Part shown: positions 1-9,825 of the stretch, piece after piece
Position numbering within the stretch: the stretch's first letter is position 1
Layout of the letters: each line of letters begins with the position of its first letter
From: Glycomyces algeriensis
Lineage (GTDB): Bacteria > Actinomycetota > Actinomycetes > Mycobacteriales > Micromonosporaceae
Direction: 5' to 3'
DNA length: 64,000 nucleotides
NCBI RefSeq assembly: GCF_027622855.1
Contig: NZ_JAPZVR010000005.1
Coordinates: 348,851-412,850, forward strand
Translations under genes and position numbers: made by a program
Notes under the pieces: model-generated
The model's database searches: none
What the model was told of the DNA's origin: nothing
What the model saw: the letters and a program-made list of their open reading frames with translations, nothing else

Positions 1-932
1 AACGCCATGCTGCTCGTGTACGAGGAGCCGGGGTTGCAGTCGGTCGCGAGGGCGACGCGGGCGCCGGCGTCGAGGAGGCGCCGCGCGTCGGGATAGGGCG
101 AGCGGGTCGAGAACTCCGCGCCCGGCAGCAGGGTCGCGACCGTACCCCCGTTCGCAAGATCATCCACATCGGAGTCAGTAAGGTGCGTGCAGTGGTCGGC
201 GGAGGCCGCGCCCAGCTCGACGGCGAGCCGCACGCCGGGGCCCGCGGTGAGCTGGTTGGCGTGGACCCGCAGGCCCAGACCCGCTGCGGCGCTCGCGGTG
301 AGGACCGCGCGGGCCTGGTCCCCGTCGAAGGCGCCGCGCTCGCAGAAGACGTCCGCCCACTTGGCGTGCGGCGCGCAGGCCTCGAGCATGGGACCGGCCG
401 CGAGCGCGGTGTACTCGTCGGCGTCCATCAAAGCGCCGTCGGCACCTTCAGGGACGGTGTGCGCGCCGAGGTACGTGGTCTCGGTGGTGAACTCGCCCGC
501 GATGCGCAGCGACCGGGCCTCGTCCTCCACGGTGAGGCCGTACCCGGACTTGATCTCCACAGTGGTGGTGCCCTGGCGGAGCATCTCGGCGGTCAGGCGG
601 GCGCAGGTCTCGCGCAGGCGGTCGTCGCGCGCGGCGCGGGTCGCGGTCACGGTGGTGCGGATGCCGCCGCCGGTGTAGGGCTCGCCGGCCATGCGGGCGG
701 CGAACTCGCCGCTGCGGTCGCCGGCGAAGACGAGGTGGGCGTGGCTGTCGACGAAACCGGGGATCATGGCTTTGTTGTCGGCGTCGAAGTACTCGTCGGC
801 CGCGGGCCGGTTGAGCCGGTGGCCGACCCAGGCGATGCGGCCGTCTTCGATGACGATCGCGGCGTCGTAGTGGATCGTGCCCTCGTCGTCGGCGGTGAAG
901 AGCTCGCCGATGGAGTCGATCAGCAGGCTCAT
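1..932 (-). CDS. hutI: Imidazolonepropionase (3' end outside window)
   Basis: Imidazolonepropionase opens the ring of 4-imidazolone-5-propionate to N-formimino-L-glutamate, the third step of histidine degradation in the cytosol. The visible N-terminal 310 codons show the amidohydrolase layout: a short beta-sandwich segment, then the metal-binding HxH (H64, H66 in [14 protein letters not shown]), and a conserved stretch with EIKSGYGL and later NQLTAGPGV and SADHCTHL. The family is about 390-410 residues, so roughly 90 residues lie beyond the left edge. The ATG is preceded by AAAGGA 6 nt upstream and overlaps the stop of a small upstream ORF by ATGA. It is the last visible gene of the leftward hppD-hut operon. 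Function is secure from motifs and neighbours. Confidence 0.93.
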   Translation of the reverse strand, partial: MSLLIDSIGELFTADDEGTIHYDAAIVIEDGRIAWVGHRLNRPAADEYFDADNKAMIPGFVDSHAHLVFAGDRSGEFAARMAGEPYTGGGIRTTVTATRAARDDRLRETCARLTAEMLRQGTTTVEIKSGYGLTVEDEARSLRIAGEFTTETTYLGAHTVPEGADGALMDADEYTALAAGPMLEACAPHAKWADVFCERGAFDGDQARAVLTASAAAGLGLRVHANQLTAGPGVRLAVELGAASADHCTHLTDSDVDDLANGGTVATLLPGAEFSTRSPYPDARRLLDAGARVALATDCNPGSSYTSSMA

Positions 933-1354
933 CGCCGGTCCTTTCGGTGGGCGGCATGGACGTTCCAGGGGCGAATCGAGGCCGGGGAGGCCGGTCCGAT
1001 GCGGCGCCACGCGAGGCATGATGACGAGCCGCTCGACGGCGGCCGATGCGGCGCGAGATTTCGCGCCCACGGGCGGTGCGGCGCGGCGCGGCGCGATCGT
1101 GCGCTGCCCGGCACGATGCCGCCTGCCGACCGGCGAACCGGCACGTGGCCGCGCGGCCGCGCGCGATCCGATGCAGCGCGGTCCCATCGTGCGAGCCGCG
1201 ATGCGACGCTGGCCGGTCGCGGGCGATCCGGCGCGGCGCAGCCCGACCACGTGCTCGCCGGTGCGATGCCGCCTGTCGGTTCACGTTCCGGCCCGGGGCC
1301 GCGCGGCGGCTTCGCCTGTCGGCAGGCGCGGCGGTCTGAAGTTGCATCGGTCAT
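929..1354 (-). CDS. Small Arg/Pro/Ala-rich ORF coupled between hutF and hutI
   Basis: A 141-residue reading frame exactly fills the space between hutF and hutI. Its ATG overlaps the hutF stop (ATGA) and its TGA overlaps the hutI ATG (ATGA). The product is very basic and low in complexity, without any recognised domain. Two related blocks 50 residues apart, around residues 27-48 and 77-98 (GGIAP / GGIVP cores), reflect a degenerate 150-bp DNA repeat. Third-position base use looks less biased than in hutF and hutI, with many CGA and GCA codons, which argues against long-standing selection. It may be a genuine coupled peptide, or repeat DNA that stays open because of high GC and keeps ribosomes moving into hutI. 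I do not recognise it. Confidence 0.35.
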   Translation of the reverse strand: MTDATSDRRACRQAKPPRGPGPEREPTGGIAPASTWSGCAAPDRPRPASVASRLARWDRAASDRARPRGHVPVRRSAGGIVPGSARSRRAAPHRPWARNLAPHRPPSSGSSSCLAWRRIGPASPASIRPWNVHAAHRKDRR

Positions 1355-2646
1355 GTCCACAGCCCCTTGATGGCGGCGGCCAGTTCCGCACCCGCGTCGA
1401 GGCGCAGGTGCCTGCCGCCGGCGACGATGCGGCGCCCGTCGACGATCACGTCGGTGATGTCGGCTGCCGTGGCGGCGTAGACGACTCCGGAGGGCTCGAT
1501 CCCGGCGGTGCGGGGCGTTCCCAGTCCCACCGCGACCAGGTCGGCCCGCGCGCCGACCTCGATGCGGCCCGCATCGGGCCAGCCGAGGCTGTCGTGCCTG
1601 GTCATGGCGTCCAGCAGCTCGCTCGCGGTGAATCGGCCGCGCTCCTCGCTGACGAGCCGCTCGTGCATCTCCACCGCCCGCGCCTCCTCGAACATGTCCA
1701 CTATGGCGTTGCTGTCGGTGCCGAGCGAGAGCCGCACGCCCGCTTCGGCGAGCGCCCGCGCCGGGCCGAGCCCGTCGGCGAGGTCGCGTTCGGTCGTGGG
1801 GCAGAAGGACGCGGTCGTGCCCGAGCGGCGCAGCAGCTCGATGTCGTGCCCGGCCAGGTGCGTGGCGTGCACGGCGGTGAGGTCGGGGCCGAGGAGCCCG
1901 CAGCGTTCGAGCAGTTCCGTGGGGCTGCAACCGTGCACGAGGCGGCACGACTCGTTCTCGGAACGCTGCTCGGACAGGTGCACATGGACCGGGCGGCCCT
2001 CGGTCGAGCACGCGAACGCCGCGATCGCCTCGTCCGGCACCGCCCGCACCGAGTGCACCGCGCCGCCGATCACCGCGTGGCCCGGCGGCTGGAGCTTCTC
2101 GACCCGGTCGAGCCAGGCCTCCAGGCTCCCGTCGCCGAAGCGCCGCTGCACCGGTTCGAGCGGCAGGCCGAAACCGCCTGCGAGATAGAGGGTGTCGAGC
2201 AGCGTGATCCTGATGCCCGCATCGGCCGCCGCCTGGATCAGGGCCTCTCCCATGGCGTTCGGGTCCGCGTACGGGCGCCCGCCCGGCGAGTGGTGCAGGT
2301 AGTGGAACTCCCCCACCGTCGTGATCCCGGCCAGGGCCATCTCGGCGTAGACCCCGCGCGCCAGCCGGTAGTACGAGTCCGGTTCGAGGCGCCCGGCGAG
2401 GGCGTACATGCCGTCGCGCCAGGTCCAGAACGTGCCCTTGCCGGCGTGGGTGCGACCGCGCAGCGCCCGGTGGAACGCATGCGAGTGCGCGTTCGCGAAC
2501 CCCGGAAGGGTCACGCCCGCAAGCACATCACCGCGCCGCTTGCTGTCGGGCACCACCTTGGTGATGCGGCCTTCCGCGACCTCGATCGCCACCGCATCGG
2601 CCGGTCCGCCGGGCAGCAGGGCGTGCTCGGCCCAGAAGGTCAGCAC
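1351..2646 (-). CDS. hutF: Formimidoylglutamate deiminase
   Basis: Amidohydrolase-superfamily enzyme that deiminates N-formimino-L-glutamate to N-formyl-L-glutamate and ammonia, the route used when histidine degradation ends in formylglutamate. The 431-residue protein has the metal-binding HSHAFHR motif (H54, H56), later HLSEQ and GTDSNA motifs typical of the ATZ/TRZ branch, and its order in the operon beside hutI fits. I place the start at a GTG that overlaps the end of the preceding amidohydrolase gene by 7 nt (GTGCTGA). A longer frame further upstream would intrude into that gene and begins with an unlikely Arg run. Its TGA overlaps the ATG of the small coupled ORF. Confidence 0.9.
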   Translation of the reverse strand: MLTFWAEHALLPGGPADAVAIEVAEGRITKVVPDSKRRGDVLAGVTLPGFANAHSHAFHRALRGRTHAGKGTFWTWRDGMYALAGRLEPDSYYRLARGVYAEMALAGITTVGEFHYLHHSPGGRPYADPNAMGEALIQAAADAGIRITLLDTLYLAGGFGLPLEPVQRRFGDGSLEAWLDRVEKLQPPGHAVIGGAVHSVRAVPDEAIAAFACSTEGRPVHVHLSEQRSENESCRLVHGCSPTELLERCGLLGPDLTAVHATHLAGHDIELLRRSGTTASFCPTTERDLADGLGPARALAEAGVRLSLGTDSNAIVDMFEEARAVEMHERLVSEERGRFTASELLDAMTRHDSLGWPDAGRIEVGARADLVAVGLGTPRTAGIEPSGVVYAATAADITDVIVDGRRIVAGGRHLRLDAGAELAAAIKGLWT

Positions 2647-3875
2647 GCCAGGTCCCGGAGCACGGCCGCGAGCGCGTCGACGCCTGCGGCGCAATCCTCG
2701 TCGCTCGCCGACTCGCCGGGCGCGTGGGAGACACCGGTCGGGTTGCGCACGAACAGCATCGCCGTCGGCACTTGCGCGGACAGGACGCCCGCGTCGTGGC
2801 CCGCCGCGGTCGGCAGGACCGGTGCACCGCCCAGGACCGCGGCGATCCGGTCGCGCAGGGACGCGTCGAACTCGACGACCGGCGACTCCGACTCGCGAAC
2901 GATCGCCGCCCTCGTACCGTCACGCCCCGCCCGTTCAGACACTTTGGACTCGAACCCGGACAGGATCTCGCTGAGCACCGCCTCATCGGGGGCCCTGGCG
3001 TCGAGCCACGCGGTCACGCTCGCGGCGATCGCGTTGGTGGCGTTCGGCTCCACCTCGACCCGGCCCACGGTGGCGACGCCCCCTGCCAGGCGCGCCTCCT
3101 TGCGGGCGGCGAGGACCGCGAACGCGAAGGTCAGCATCGGGTCGCGCCGGTCGGGCAGGCGCGTGGTCCCGGCGTGGTCGGCCTCGCCGGTGAACGTGAG
3201 GCGCCAGCGGCCGTGCGGCCAGATCGCGGTGGCGACGGCCACGGAGGATTCGCCGCCGTCGAGGGCGCGGCCCTGCTCGATGTGGAGTTCGATGAACGCG
3301 GCGATGCGTTCGAGCCGTTCGGGATCGGGCCCGAGAAGGTCCGGTTCGGCCCCAGCCGCTCTCATGGCCGCTTCGAGCGTGACCCCGTCAGGGTCGGTGA
3401 GCGCGCGGGCGCGGTCGGGGTCGATCACGCCGGTCATGAGGCGCGAGCCGAGGCAGGGGACGCCGAAGCGCCCGCCCTCCTCCTCGGTGAACGCGGCGAT
3501 GCCGATGGGCCGCTTCGGGTTCGCGCCGTCGGCCCGGAGCTGGTCTACGGCGAGGAAGGCCGAGACGATGCCGAGCGGGCCGTCGTACGCGCCGCCGTGC
3601 GGCACCGAGTCGAAGTGGCTGCCGGTGAGGATGGCTTTGTGCGGGTGCGGGGCATCCGGGTCGATGACCAGTTCCCGCTCCGGGTCCCACCAGGCGTAGA
3701 GGTTCCCGTTGCGGTCCTCCTCGTAGCGAAGGCCGCGCAGTTTCGACTGCGCGTGGAACCAGGTCCGAAGGTCGAGGTCGGGCTCGGTCCAGGAGAACCG
3801 CACGTACCCGCCCGACTCGGCGCGGCCGATCGGCGCAATCTCATTCCACAGTCGACGGAATTCCCCCGCGTCCAT
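2640..3875 (-). CDS. M20-family amidohydrolase (allantoate amidohydrolase type), likely hut pathway deformylase
   Basis: A 411-residue Zn-dependent hydrolase of the M20 allantoate amidohydrolase/beta-ureidopropionase/hydantoinase group. Visible motifs are GSHFDSVPHGGAYDG (metal-binding His and bridging Asp), TEEEGGRFG (catalytic Glu pair), IELHIEQG, and ADHAGTT at the dimer-lid region. By family it hydrolyses an N-carbamoyl, N-carboxamide or N-formyl amino acid. Because it lies between hutU and hutF with overlapping or close ends, I infer that it removes the formyl group from N-formyl-L-glutamate to finish histidine degradation. The generic family name would be allantoate amidohydrolase, but no purine genes are nearby. 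Start ATG has GGGGATT about 5 nt upstream. Confidence 0.85.
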   Translation of the reverse strand: MDAGEFRRLWNEIAPIGRAESGGYVRFSWTEPDLDLRTWFHAQSKLRGLRYEEDRNGNLYAWWDPERELVIDPDAPHPHKAILTGSHFDSVPHGGAYDGPLGIVSAFLAVDQLRADGANPKRPIGIAAFTEEEGGRFGVPCLGSRLMTGVIDPDRARALTDPDGVTLEAAMRAAGAEPDLLGPDPERLERIAAFIELHIEQGRALDGGESSVAVATAIWPHGRWRLTFTGEADHAGTTRLPDRRDPMLTFAFAVLAARKEARLAGGVATVGRVEVEPNATNAIAASVTAWLDARAPDEAVLSEILSGFESKVSERAGRDGTRAAIVRESESPVVEFDASLRDRIAAVLGGAPVLPTAAGHDAGVLSAQVPTAMLFVRNPTGVSHAPGESASDEDCAAGVDALAAVLRDLAC

Positions 3876-3911
3876 GTCAATCCCCGTTCACAGTTGCCGC
3901 GCGTTCGCAGT

Positions 3912-3965
3912 GCCGTGTCGTTCACGGCGGCCGTGTCGTTCAAGAGCGCCGTGTCGTTCAAAAGC
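3912..3965. repeat. 18-bp tandem repeat, three units
   Basis: Three consecutive 18-bp units (3912-3929, 3930-3947, 3948-3965) share the core GCCGTGTCGTTCA and differ only in the last few bases. They occupy the 104-bp gap between the hutU stop and the M20 gene start, just downstream of hutU. No stem-loop is obvious. It looks like a recent replication-slippage duplication. Confidence 0.85.
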
Positions 3966-3979
3966 GCAGTCGGCCGGTC

Positions 3980-5617
3980 TCAGGACTCCTTGGCGGGCAC
4001 GCGGACGCCGTGGTCCGCCGCGACCCGCTCGGCCTCCTCGTATCCGGCGTCCACGTGGCGGATGACGCCCATGGCCGGGTCGTTGGCGAGCACCCGTGCG
4101 AGCTTCTCCGCCGCGAGCGGCGTGCCGTCGGCGACGGTGACCTGCCCGGCGTGGATGGACCGGCCGATGCCGACGCCCCCGCCGTGGTGGATGGACACCC
4201 AGCTCGCGCCTGAAGCCGTGTTCACGAGGGCATTGAGCAGGGGCCAGTCCGCGATCGCGTCCGAGCCGTCCTTCATGCCCTCGGTCTCGCGGTAGGGGCT
4301 GGCGACCGAGCCGCAGTCCAGGTGGTCGCGGCCGATCACGATGGGGGCCTTCAAGGTCCCGTCGGCGACCATCTCATTGAACCGCACGCCGGCGACGTCC
4401 CGCTCGCCGTGCCCGAGCCAGCAGATCCGGGCCGGCAGGCCCTGGAACGCGACCCGCTCGCGGGCCAGCGAGATCCAGCGGTGCAGGCTGCGGTTCTCCG
4501 GGAACAGGTCGAGCACGGCCTGATCGGTCGCGGCGATGTCGGCCGGATCGCCTGAGAGCGCGGCCCACCTGAAGGGGCCCTTGCCTTCGCAGAAGAGCGG
4601 CCGGATGTAGGCGGGCACGAACCCGGGGAACGCGAAGGCGCGCTTGAAGCCGCCTTCGAGGGCCTCCCCGCGGATCGAGTTGCCGTAGTCGAAAACCTCG
4701 GCGCCCGCGTCCAGGAAGCCGACCATGGCCTCCACATGCTGGGCCATGGAGGCCCGCGCCTGCTCGGTGAAGCCCTCCGCGTCCGCCCGCGCGAGCTCGG
4801 CCGCCTCGGTGCAGGCGACTCCGGCAGGCACATAGGACAGTGGATCGTGGGCGGAGGTCTGGTCGGTGACGATGTCGATCTCGACCCCGCGCCGCAGGAG
4901 CTCGGGGAAGACCTCGGCGGCGTTGCCGACCACGCCGATCGACTTCGCCTCGCCGTTGCGCTTGGCGGCCATGGCCTGCGCGATCGCGTCGTCGAGGTCG
5001 GCGGCGACCGTGTCGAGGTAGCGGGTCCGCACGCGCCGCTCGAGCCGTTCGGGGTCGACCTCCACGATCAGGCACACGCCGTCGTTCATCGTGACCGCGA
5101 GCGGCTGCGCCCCGCCCATCCCGCCGCATCCGGCCGTCAGTGTGAGCGTCCCTTTGAGACTCCCGCCGAAGCGCTTCTCTGCGACGGCGGCGAAGGTCTC
5201 GTAGGTGCCCTGCAGGATGCCCTGCGTGCCGATGTAGATCCACGAACCGGCCGTCATCTGCCCGTACATGGTCAGGCCCAGCGATTCGAGGCGCCGGAAC
5301 TCGGGCCAGGTGGCCCAGTCGGGCACCAGGTTCGAGTTCGCGATGAGCACGCGCGGGGCCCACTCGTGGGTGCGCATGACGCCGACCGCGCGGCCGCTCT
5401 GGACCAGCAGCGTCTCGTCCGCCTCCAAGGTGAGGAGGGTCCGCAGGATCGCCTTCAGGTCGTCGCGGCTGCGCGCGGCCTTCCCGGTGCCGCCGTAGAC
5501 CACCAGGTCCTCGGGGCGCTCAGCGACCTCGGGATCGAGGTTATTCTGGAGCATCCGGTACGCCGCCTCGGCCTGCCAGGTCTTGCAGTGCAGGTCAGGG
5601 CCGTGTGGTGCGTGCAT
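3980..5617 (-). CDS. hutU: Urocanate hydratase
   Basis: Urocanase adds water to urocanate to give 4-imidazolone-5-propionate, using tightly bound NAD+ as electrophile; it is the second step of histidine breakdown. The sequence carries the family's N-terminal block ([17 protein letters not shown], then [11 protein letters not shown]), ILQGTYETF, the glycine-rich [12 protein letters not shown], and a C-terminal [11 protein letters not shown]. Length (545 residues from this start) is normal. I chose the ATG at 5617 because it has GGGGAG 7 nt upstream. A second ATG at 5647 overlaps the hppD stop as TGATG and would add ten residues. Linkage to hppD means tyrosine and histidine degradation share a transcript. 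Confidence 0.95.
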   Translation of the reverse strand: MHAPHGPDLHCKTWQAEAAYRMLQNNLDPEVAERPEDLVVYGGTGKAARSRDDLKAILRTLLTLEADETLLVQSGRAVGVMRTHEWAPRVLIANSNLVPDWATWPEFRRLESLGLTMYGQMTAGSWIYIGTQGILQGTYETFAAVAEKRFGGSLKGTLTLTAGCGGMGGAQPLAVTMNDGVCLIVEVDPERLERRVRTRYLDTVAADLDDAIAQAMAAKRNGEAKSIGVVGNAAEVFPELLRRGVEIDIVTDQTSAHDPLSYVPAGVACTEAAELARADAEGFTEQARASMAQHVEAMVGFLDAGAEVFDYGNSIRGEALEGGFKRAFAFPGFVPAYIRPLFCEGKGPFRWAALSGDPADIAATDQAVLDLFPENRSLHRWISLARERVAFQGLPARICWLGHGERDVAGVRFNEMVADGTLKAPIVIGRDHLDCGSVASPYRETEGMKDGSDAIADWPLLNALVNTASGASWVSIHHGGGVGIGRSIHAGQVTVADGTPLAAEKLARVLANDPAMGVIRHVDAGYEEAERVAADHGVRVPAKES

Positions 5618-5646
5618 CTGTCCGCTCCCCGCTCGTGCGGCCGCCA

Positions 5647-6846
<1,200 letters not shown>

Positions 6847-6878
6847 TCATTGTTCAGATTCTGAGACTGGGCAAGCAG

Positions 6879-6897
6879 TTGTCGAAAAGCTAGTCAA
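6879..6897. promoter_or_regulatory. Possible AsnC/Lrp operator between hppD and its regulator
   Basis: TTGTC and GTCAA form an imperfect 19-bp dyad in the AT-rich divergent region between hppD and the AsnC gene. Lrp/AsnC proteins bind such loosely symmetric AT-rich sites, so autoregulation and hppD control are plausible. Only position and symmetry support this. Confidence 0.35.
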
Positions 6898-6940
6898 CTT
6901 GCGCATATATGGCAACGTCCTCATCGCTAGACTAGGCAAT

Positions 6941-7474
6941 ATGACCACTGAAACTGGAATCGATGCGCTCGATGCGAGGCTCATCGAGCTGTTGGAGGCC
7001 GAACCGCGCATCGGCGTGTTGGAGTGCTCGCGGCGGCTCGGGGTGGCGCGCGGGACCGTGCAGGCGCGGCTCGACAAGCTGACGCAGCGTGCGGTCGTCC
7101 GGGACTTCGGGCCGCGGGTCGAGCCCGCGGCCCTCGGGTATCCGGTGACGGCGTTCGTGACCCTGGAGCTGCGGCAGGCGGTCGGGCACGCGCACATGGC
7201 GCAGCGGCTCGGGAGGATTCCCGAAGTCCTTGAGGCGCATACAGTTACGGGCCAGGGCGACATGCTGTGCCGGATCGTGGCGCGCACCAACGCCGAGCTG
7301 CAGGGCGTGATCGACCGCGTGCTGGCGAGCGAAGGGGTCCAGCGCGCCACGACCGTGATCGCCCTGGCCGAGCAGATCCCGTACCGGACCCTCCCGCTCG
7401 TCAAGCAGGCCGCGGGCGAGCCGGCTGCCCCGAACGCCACTCGCCCGGACGGGCCGACCCACCCGAACGAGTGA
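6941..7474 (+). CDS. Lrp/AsnC family transcriptional regulator
   Basis: A 177-residue regulator with an N-terminal winged helix-turn-helix (residues about 5-60: LDARLIELLEAEPRIGVLECSRRLGVARGTVQARLDKL split over the helices) and a C-terminal RAM ligand-binding domain ending near IALAEQIPYRTLPLV. Lrp/AsnC proteins sense amino acids or related acids. Here the divergent partner hppD suggests a tyrosine-pathway ligand. The ATG lacks a Shine-Dalgarno, and a -10-like TAGACT ends 7 nt before it, so a leaderless message is likely; longer upstream frames overlap hppD and are rejected. The last 20 residues are a disordered Pro-rich tail. Confidence 0.9.
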   Translation: MTTETGIDALDARLIELLEAEPRIGVLECSRRLGVARGTVQARLDKLTQRAVVRDFGPRVEPAALGYPVTAFVTLELRQAVGHAHMAQRLGRIPEVLEAHTVTGQGDMLCRIVARTNAELQGVIDRVLASEGVQRATTVIALAEQIPYRTLPLVKQAAGEPAAPNATRPDGPTHPNE

Positions 7475-7593
7475 CGTTCAGGCGGGCAAGCCTTTTCTGG
7501 CCCGATTCCTGTCGGACCCGGCTGCGACGATCGCCCTGAACCTTCCTTCCCCTCTCGGGAGGGTGGGGGTTGGTGGGTGGCCTTCTGCGGGCC

Positions 7594-8817
7594 TCACGAT
7601 TTCGCGGGAAGGATCGTCCCGGTCACCTCGCCCAGACCGATCTCGCCGCCGTTCGCGCCGCGCGCGGTCGCGCTGATGACGACCGTGTCGCCGTCCTCGA
7701 GGAACGTGCGGCTCTCGCCCTCGCCGACCGTGACCGGGTCCTTCCCGCCCCAGGTCAGCTCCAGGAACGAGCCGCGCTGCCCCGCCTCGGGCCCGGAGAC
7801 CGTGCCGGAGGCGTACAGGTCGCCGGTGCGCAGCGAGGCGCCGTTCACCGTCATGTGCGCGAGCATCTGCGCCGGGGTCCAGTACATGCCCGCGAACGGC
7901 GGGCGCGAGACCTCGGTGCCGTTCCAGTGCACGGACAATGCGAGGTCGTACCCGAACCGCTCGGCCTCCTGGAGGTAGGAAAGCGGGGTCGGGTCCTGCG
8001 CTGGCGCAGGGGCTTTCGCCCGTGCCAGCGCGTCGAGCGGTGTCACCCAGTGCCCGATCGAGGTCGCGAACGACTTGCCGAGGAACGGTCCGAGCGGCAC
8101 GTACTCCCAGGCCTGGATGTCGCGTGCGGACCAGTCGTTGACGAGGACGACGCCGAATACGTGCTCGGCGAAGTCGTCGGGGCTGACCGGGGTCCCGAGG
8201 TCGGTGCCGACGCCGACGACGAAGCCGACCTCCGTCTCGATGTCGAGGCGCGTGCTCGGTCCGAATTCGATCGGCGCGTCCTTCGACTTGCGCTGGCCGC
8301 GCGGCCGCACGATCGGGGTCCCGGAGGGGACGACCGTGCCGGCGCGGCCGTGGTAGCCGACGGGGAGGTGCTTCCAGTTGGGCAGCAAAGGCTCCGAGTC
8401 GGGGCGGAAGAGCCGGCCGAGGTTCGTGGCGTGGTCCTCGGAGGCGTAGAAGTCCACATAGTCCGCGACCGCGAACGGCAGGTGCATGCGGGCCTTGGCG
8501 ACCGGGGTGAGGAGGGTCGCGGACTGGTCCTGGAAGCGGCGGTCGCCGAGGAGCTCGGTGAGCTGGTGGCGCACGAGGCGCCACGCGGGCGGGCCCATGG
8601 CCATGAAGCCGTTGAGGTCGTGCTCGTGGAACGCGGGCCGGATCCAGGGCAGGAAGAACGTGCCGGTCGCGAGTCCGCGCAGGTCGAGCACCTGGTCGCC
8701 GATGCGGACGCCGATGCGCGGGGCGGGGTCTTTCGTGGTGGAGAAGACGCCGTACGGGAGGTGGTCGAGGCCGAACGGGCCGTCGTCGGCCCCTTCGATC
8801 CAGCTGGAGGCGGTCAT
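7594..8817 (-). CDS. fahA: Fumarylacetoacetase
   Basis: Hydrolyses fumarylacetoacetate to fumarate and acetoacetate, the last step of the homogentisate pathway. The 407-residue protein has the short SH3-like N-terminal domain and the FAH catalytic domain with DYVDFYASEDHATN, GYHGRAGTVVPSG and VLVNDWSARDIQAWEYVPLGPFLGK split across the active-site and Mg-binding region. Normal length for bacterial FAH. The start ATG (MTASSW) overlaps the TGA of the upstream unknown gene by ATGA; an extended frame to 8916 is an artefact. The pair diverges from hmgA, which makes the preceding substrate. Confidence 0.95.
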   Translation of the reverse strand: MTASSWIEGADDGPFGLDHLPYGVFSTTKDPAPRIGVRIGDQVLDLRGLATGTFFLPWIRPAFHEHDLNGFMAMGPPAWRLVRHQLTELLGDRRFQDQSATLLTPVAKARMHLPFAVADYVDFYASEDHATNLGRLFRPDSEPLLPNWKHLPVGYHGRAGTVVPSGTPIVRPRGQRKSKDAPIEFGPSTRLDIETEVGFVVGVGTDLGTPVSPDDFAEHVFGVVLVNDWSARDIQAWEYVPLGPFLGKSFATSIGHWVTPLDALARAKAPAPAQDPTPLSYLQEAERFGYDLALSVHWNGTEVSRPPFAGMYWTPAQMLAHMTVNGASLRTGDLYASGTVSGPEAGQRGSFLELTWGGKDPVTVGEGESRTFLEDGDTVVISATARGANGGEIGLGEVTGTILPAKS

Positions 8818-9635
8818 GCGACGTCCTTTTCGTGCGAGGTCCCTCGGTGCAGGAGTCCGAGTTCGGTGAGGTCGTGGAGCGGTTCGTCGATGCTGCAGGA
8901 GCCGTAGCCGGTCCACAGGGCGCGGGGGCGGTCGAGGACGCGGAGCGCGCGGGCGGCGAGGTCGGCGGCGTCGGTGCTGGCGAGGGTCGCGGTGAGGTCG
9001 TCGGTGCGGGCGCCGTCGGCGGCGTCGGCGGCGGCGACCAGGACGTTCAGGAACCCGTGGTGGTCGAACCCGGTGGCAGGGTCGCGGTGGCGCACGGCCT
9101 GGTGGAGCCCGGCGGTGAGCTTGAACTGGAGTCCGCGGAGGCGGCAGCCGGCGATCGCGGCGGCGAGGGTCTCGGGTGCGGGGAAGAACTCGGCGGCGAG
9201 GCCGCCGGTGCGGAACTTCGCGGTGAAGCCGGTGGCACGCACGGCGTCGAGGGCGTCGTCGCCGAAGGGGAGCTCGGCGAAGACCGGTTTGCCCCAGGAG
9301 GGCGCGTGCCGCGCGAGGTGGTCGAGCGCGTGCCGGGACTCGTAGTGCAGGACGGTGACCTGCGGTCCGAGTGCGGCGACGTCGCCGGGGACCTGTTCGA
9401 GGTCGCCGTCGACGATGACGCCGATGCGCAGTTCGCCCCGCCCGGGGCTGAGTTCGCGGCCGAGTTCGGCGAGCCGCGACTGGGGTACCAGCAGCGGGCC
9501 GACCATGGCCTCGTACCAGGACTGGCGGTACCCGCGGTGGGCGGGGACGGCCGCTTGCATGGGCGCGCTGCCTGGTGGGAAGAGCGCCGCGTCGTCGATC
9601 AGGCCCCGCAGCATCGCGGGTATCGGTCCAACCAT
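8814..9635 (-). CDS. Conserved-looking protein of unknown function coupled to fahA
   Basis: A 273-residue soluble protein that I cannot assign. It starts a two-gene unit with fahA (ATGA overlap) and diverges from hmgA, so it is expected to act in homogentisate degradation. Recognisable features are IDDAALFPPGSAPM near residue 13, FAELPFG (119-125), KFRTGG (140-145), QFKLTAGLH (170-178) and DHHGFLNVL (191-199). Alternating hydrophobic strands each ending in a charged or His residue suggest a TIM-barrel-like enzyme with a phosphate or carboxylate-binding RTGG turn. No isomerase for maleylacetoacetate is seen nearby, so that missing step, or an accessory step, is a candidate role. This is inference from context only. 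Confidence 0.85.
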   Translation of the reverse strand: MVGPIPAMLRGLIDDAALFPPGSAPMQAAVPAHRGYRQSWYEAMVGPLLVPQSRLAELGRELSPGRGELRIGVIVDGDLEQVPGDVAALGPQVTVLHYESRHALDHLARHAPSWGKPVFAELPFGDDALDAVRATGFTAKFRTGGLAAEFFPAPETLAAAIAGCRLRGLQFKLTAGLHQAVRHRDPATGFDHHGFLNVLVAAADAADGARTDDLTATLASTDAADLAARALRVLDRPRALWTGYGSCSIDEPLHDLTELGLLHRGTSHEKDVA

Positions 9636-9752
9636 GGTGCCGAGCCTAGGCGGTTGCCGCAGCCGGGGTCCAGCGCTCCGCGCAGCCGGTGCGCGATTGG
9701 GCCCGGTCCGCGCGCGGGTGCGCGCGCACCTCTCGAAATCGAACGGCCGGAA

Positions 9753-9773
9753 GGTTATCCTCAGGGCATAACC
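9753..9773. promoter_or_regulatory. Inverted repeat between fahA unit and hmgA
   Basis: GGTTAT (9753-9758) and ATAACC (9768-9773) form a perfect 6-bp dyad around a 9-nt spacer in the divergent region, about 55 bp before the hmgA start. AT-rich half-sites in otherwise GC-rich DNA suggest an operator for a homogentisate-pathway regulator. Confidence 0.5.
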
Positions 9774-9825
9774 GCCGCGGAGCGGGCGTCACCCTCGCCC
9801 GTCCGCGCACGACGAAGGAGTCGAC

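Noticed and set aside
877..3699. Very long plus-strand frame of 940 residues opposite the hut genes
   Set aside because: Low-complexity antisense shadow of GC-rich coding DNA; conserved hutF and M20 motifs are on the opposite strand.
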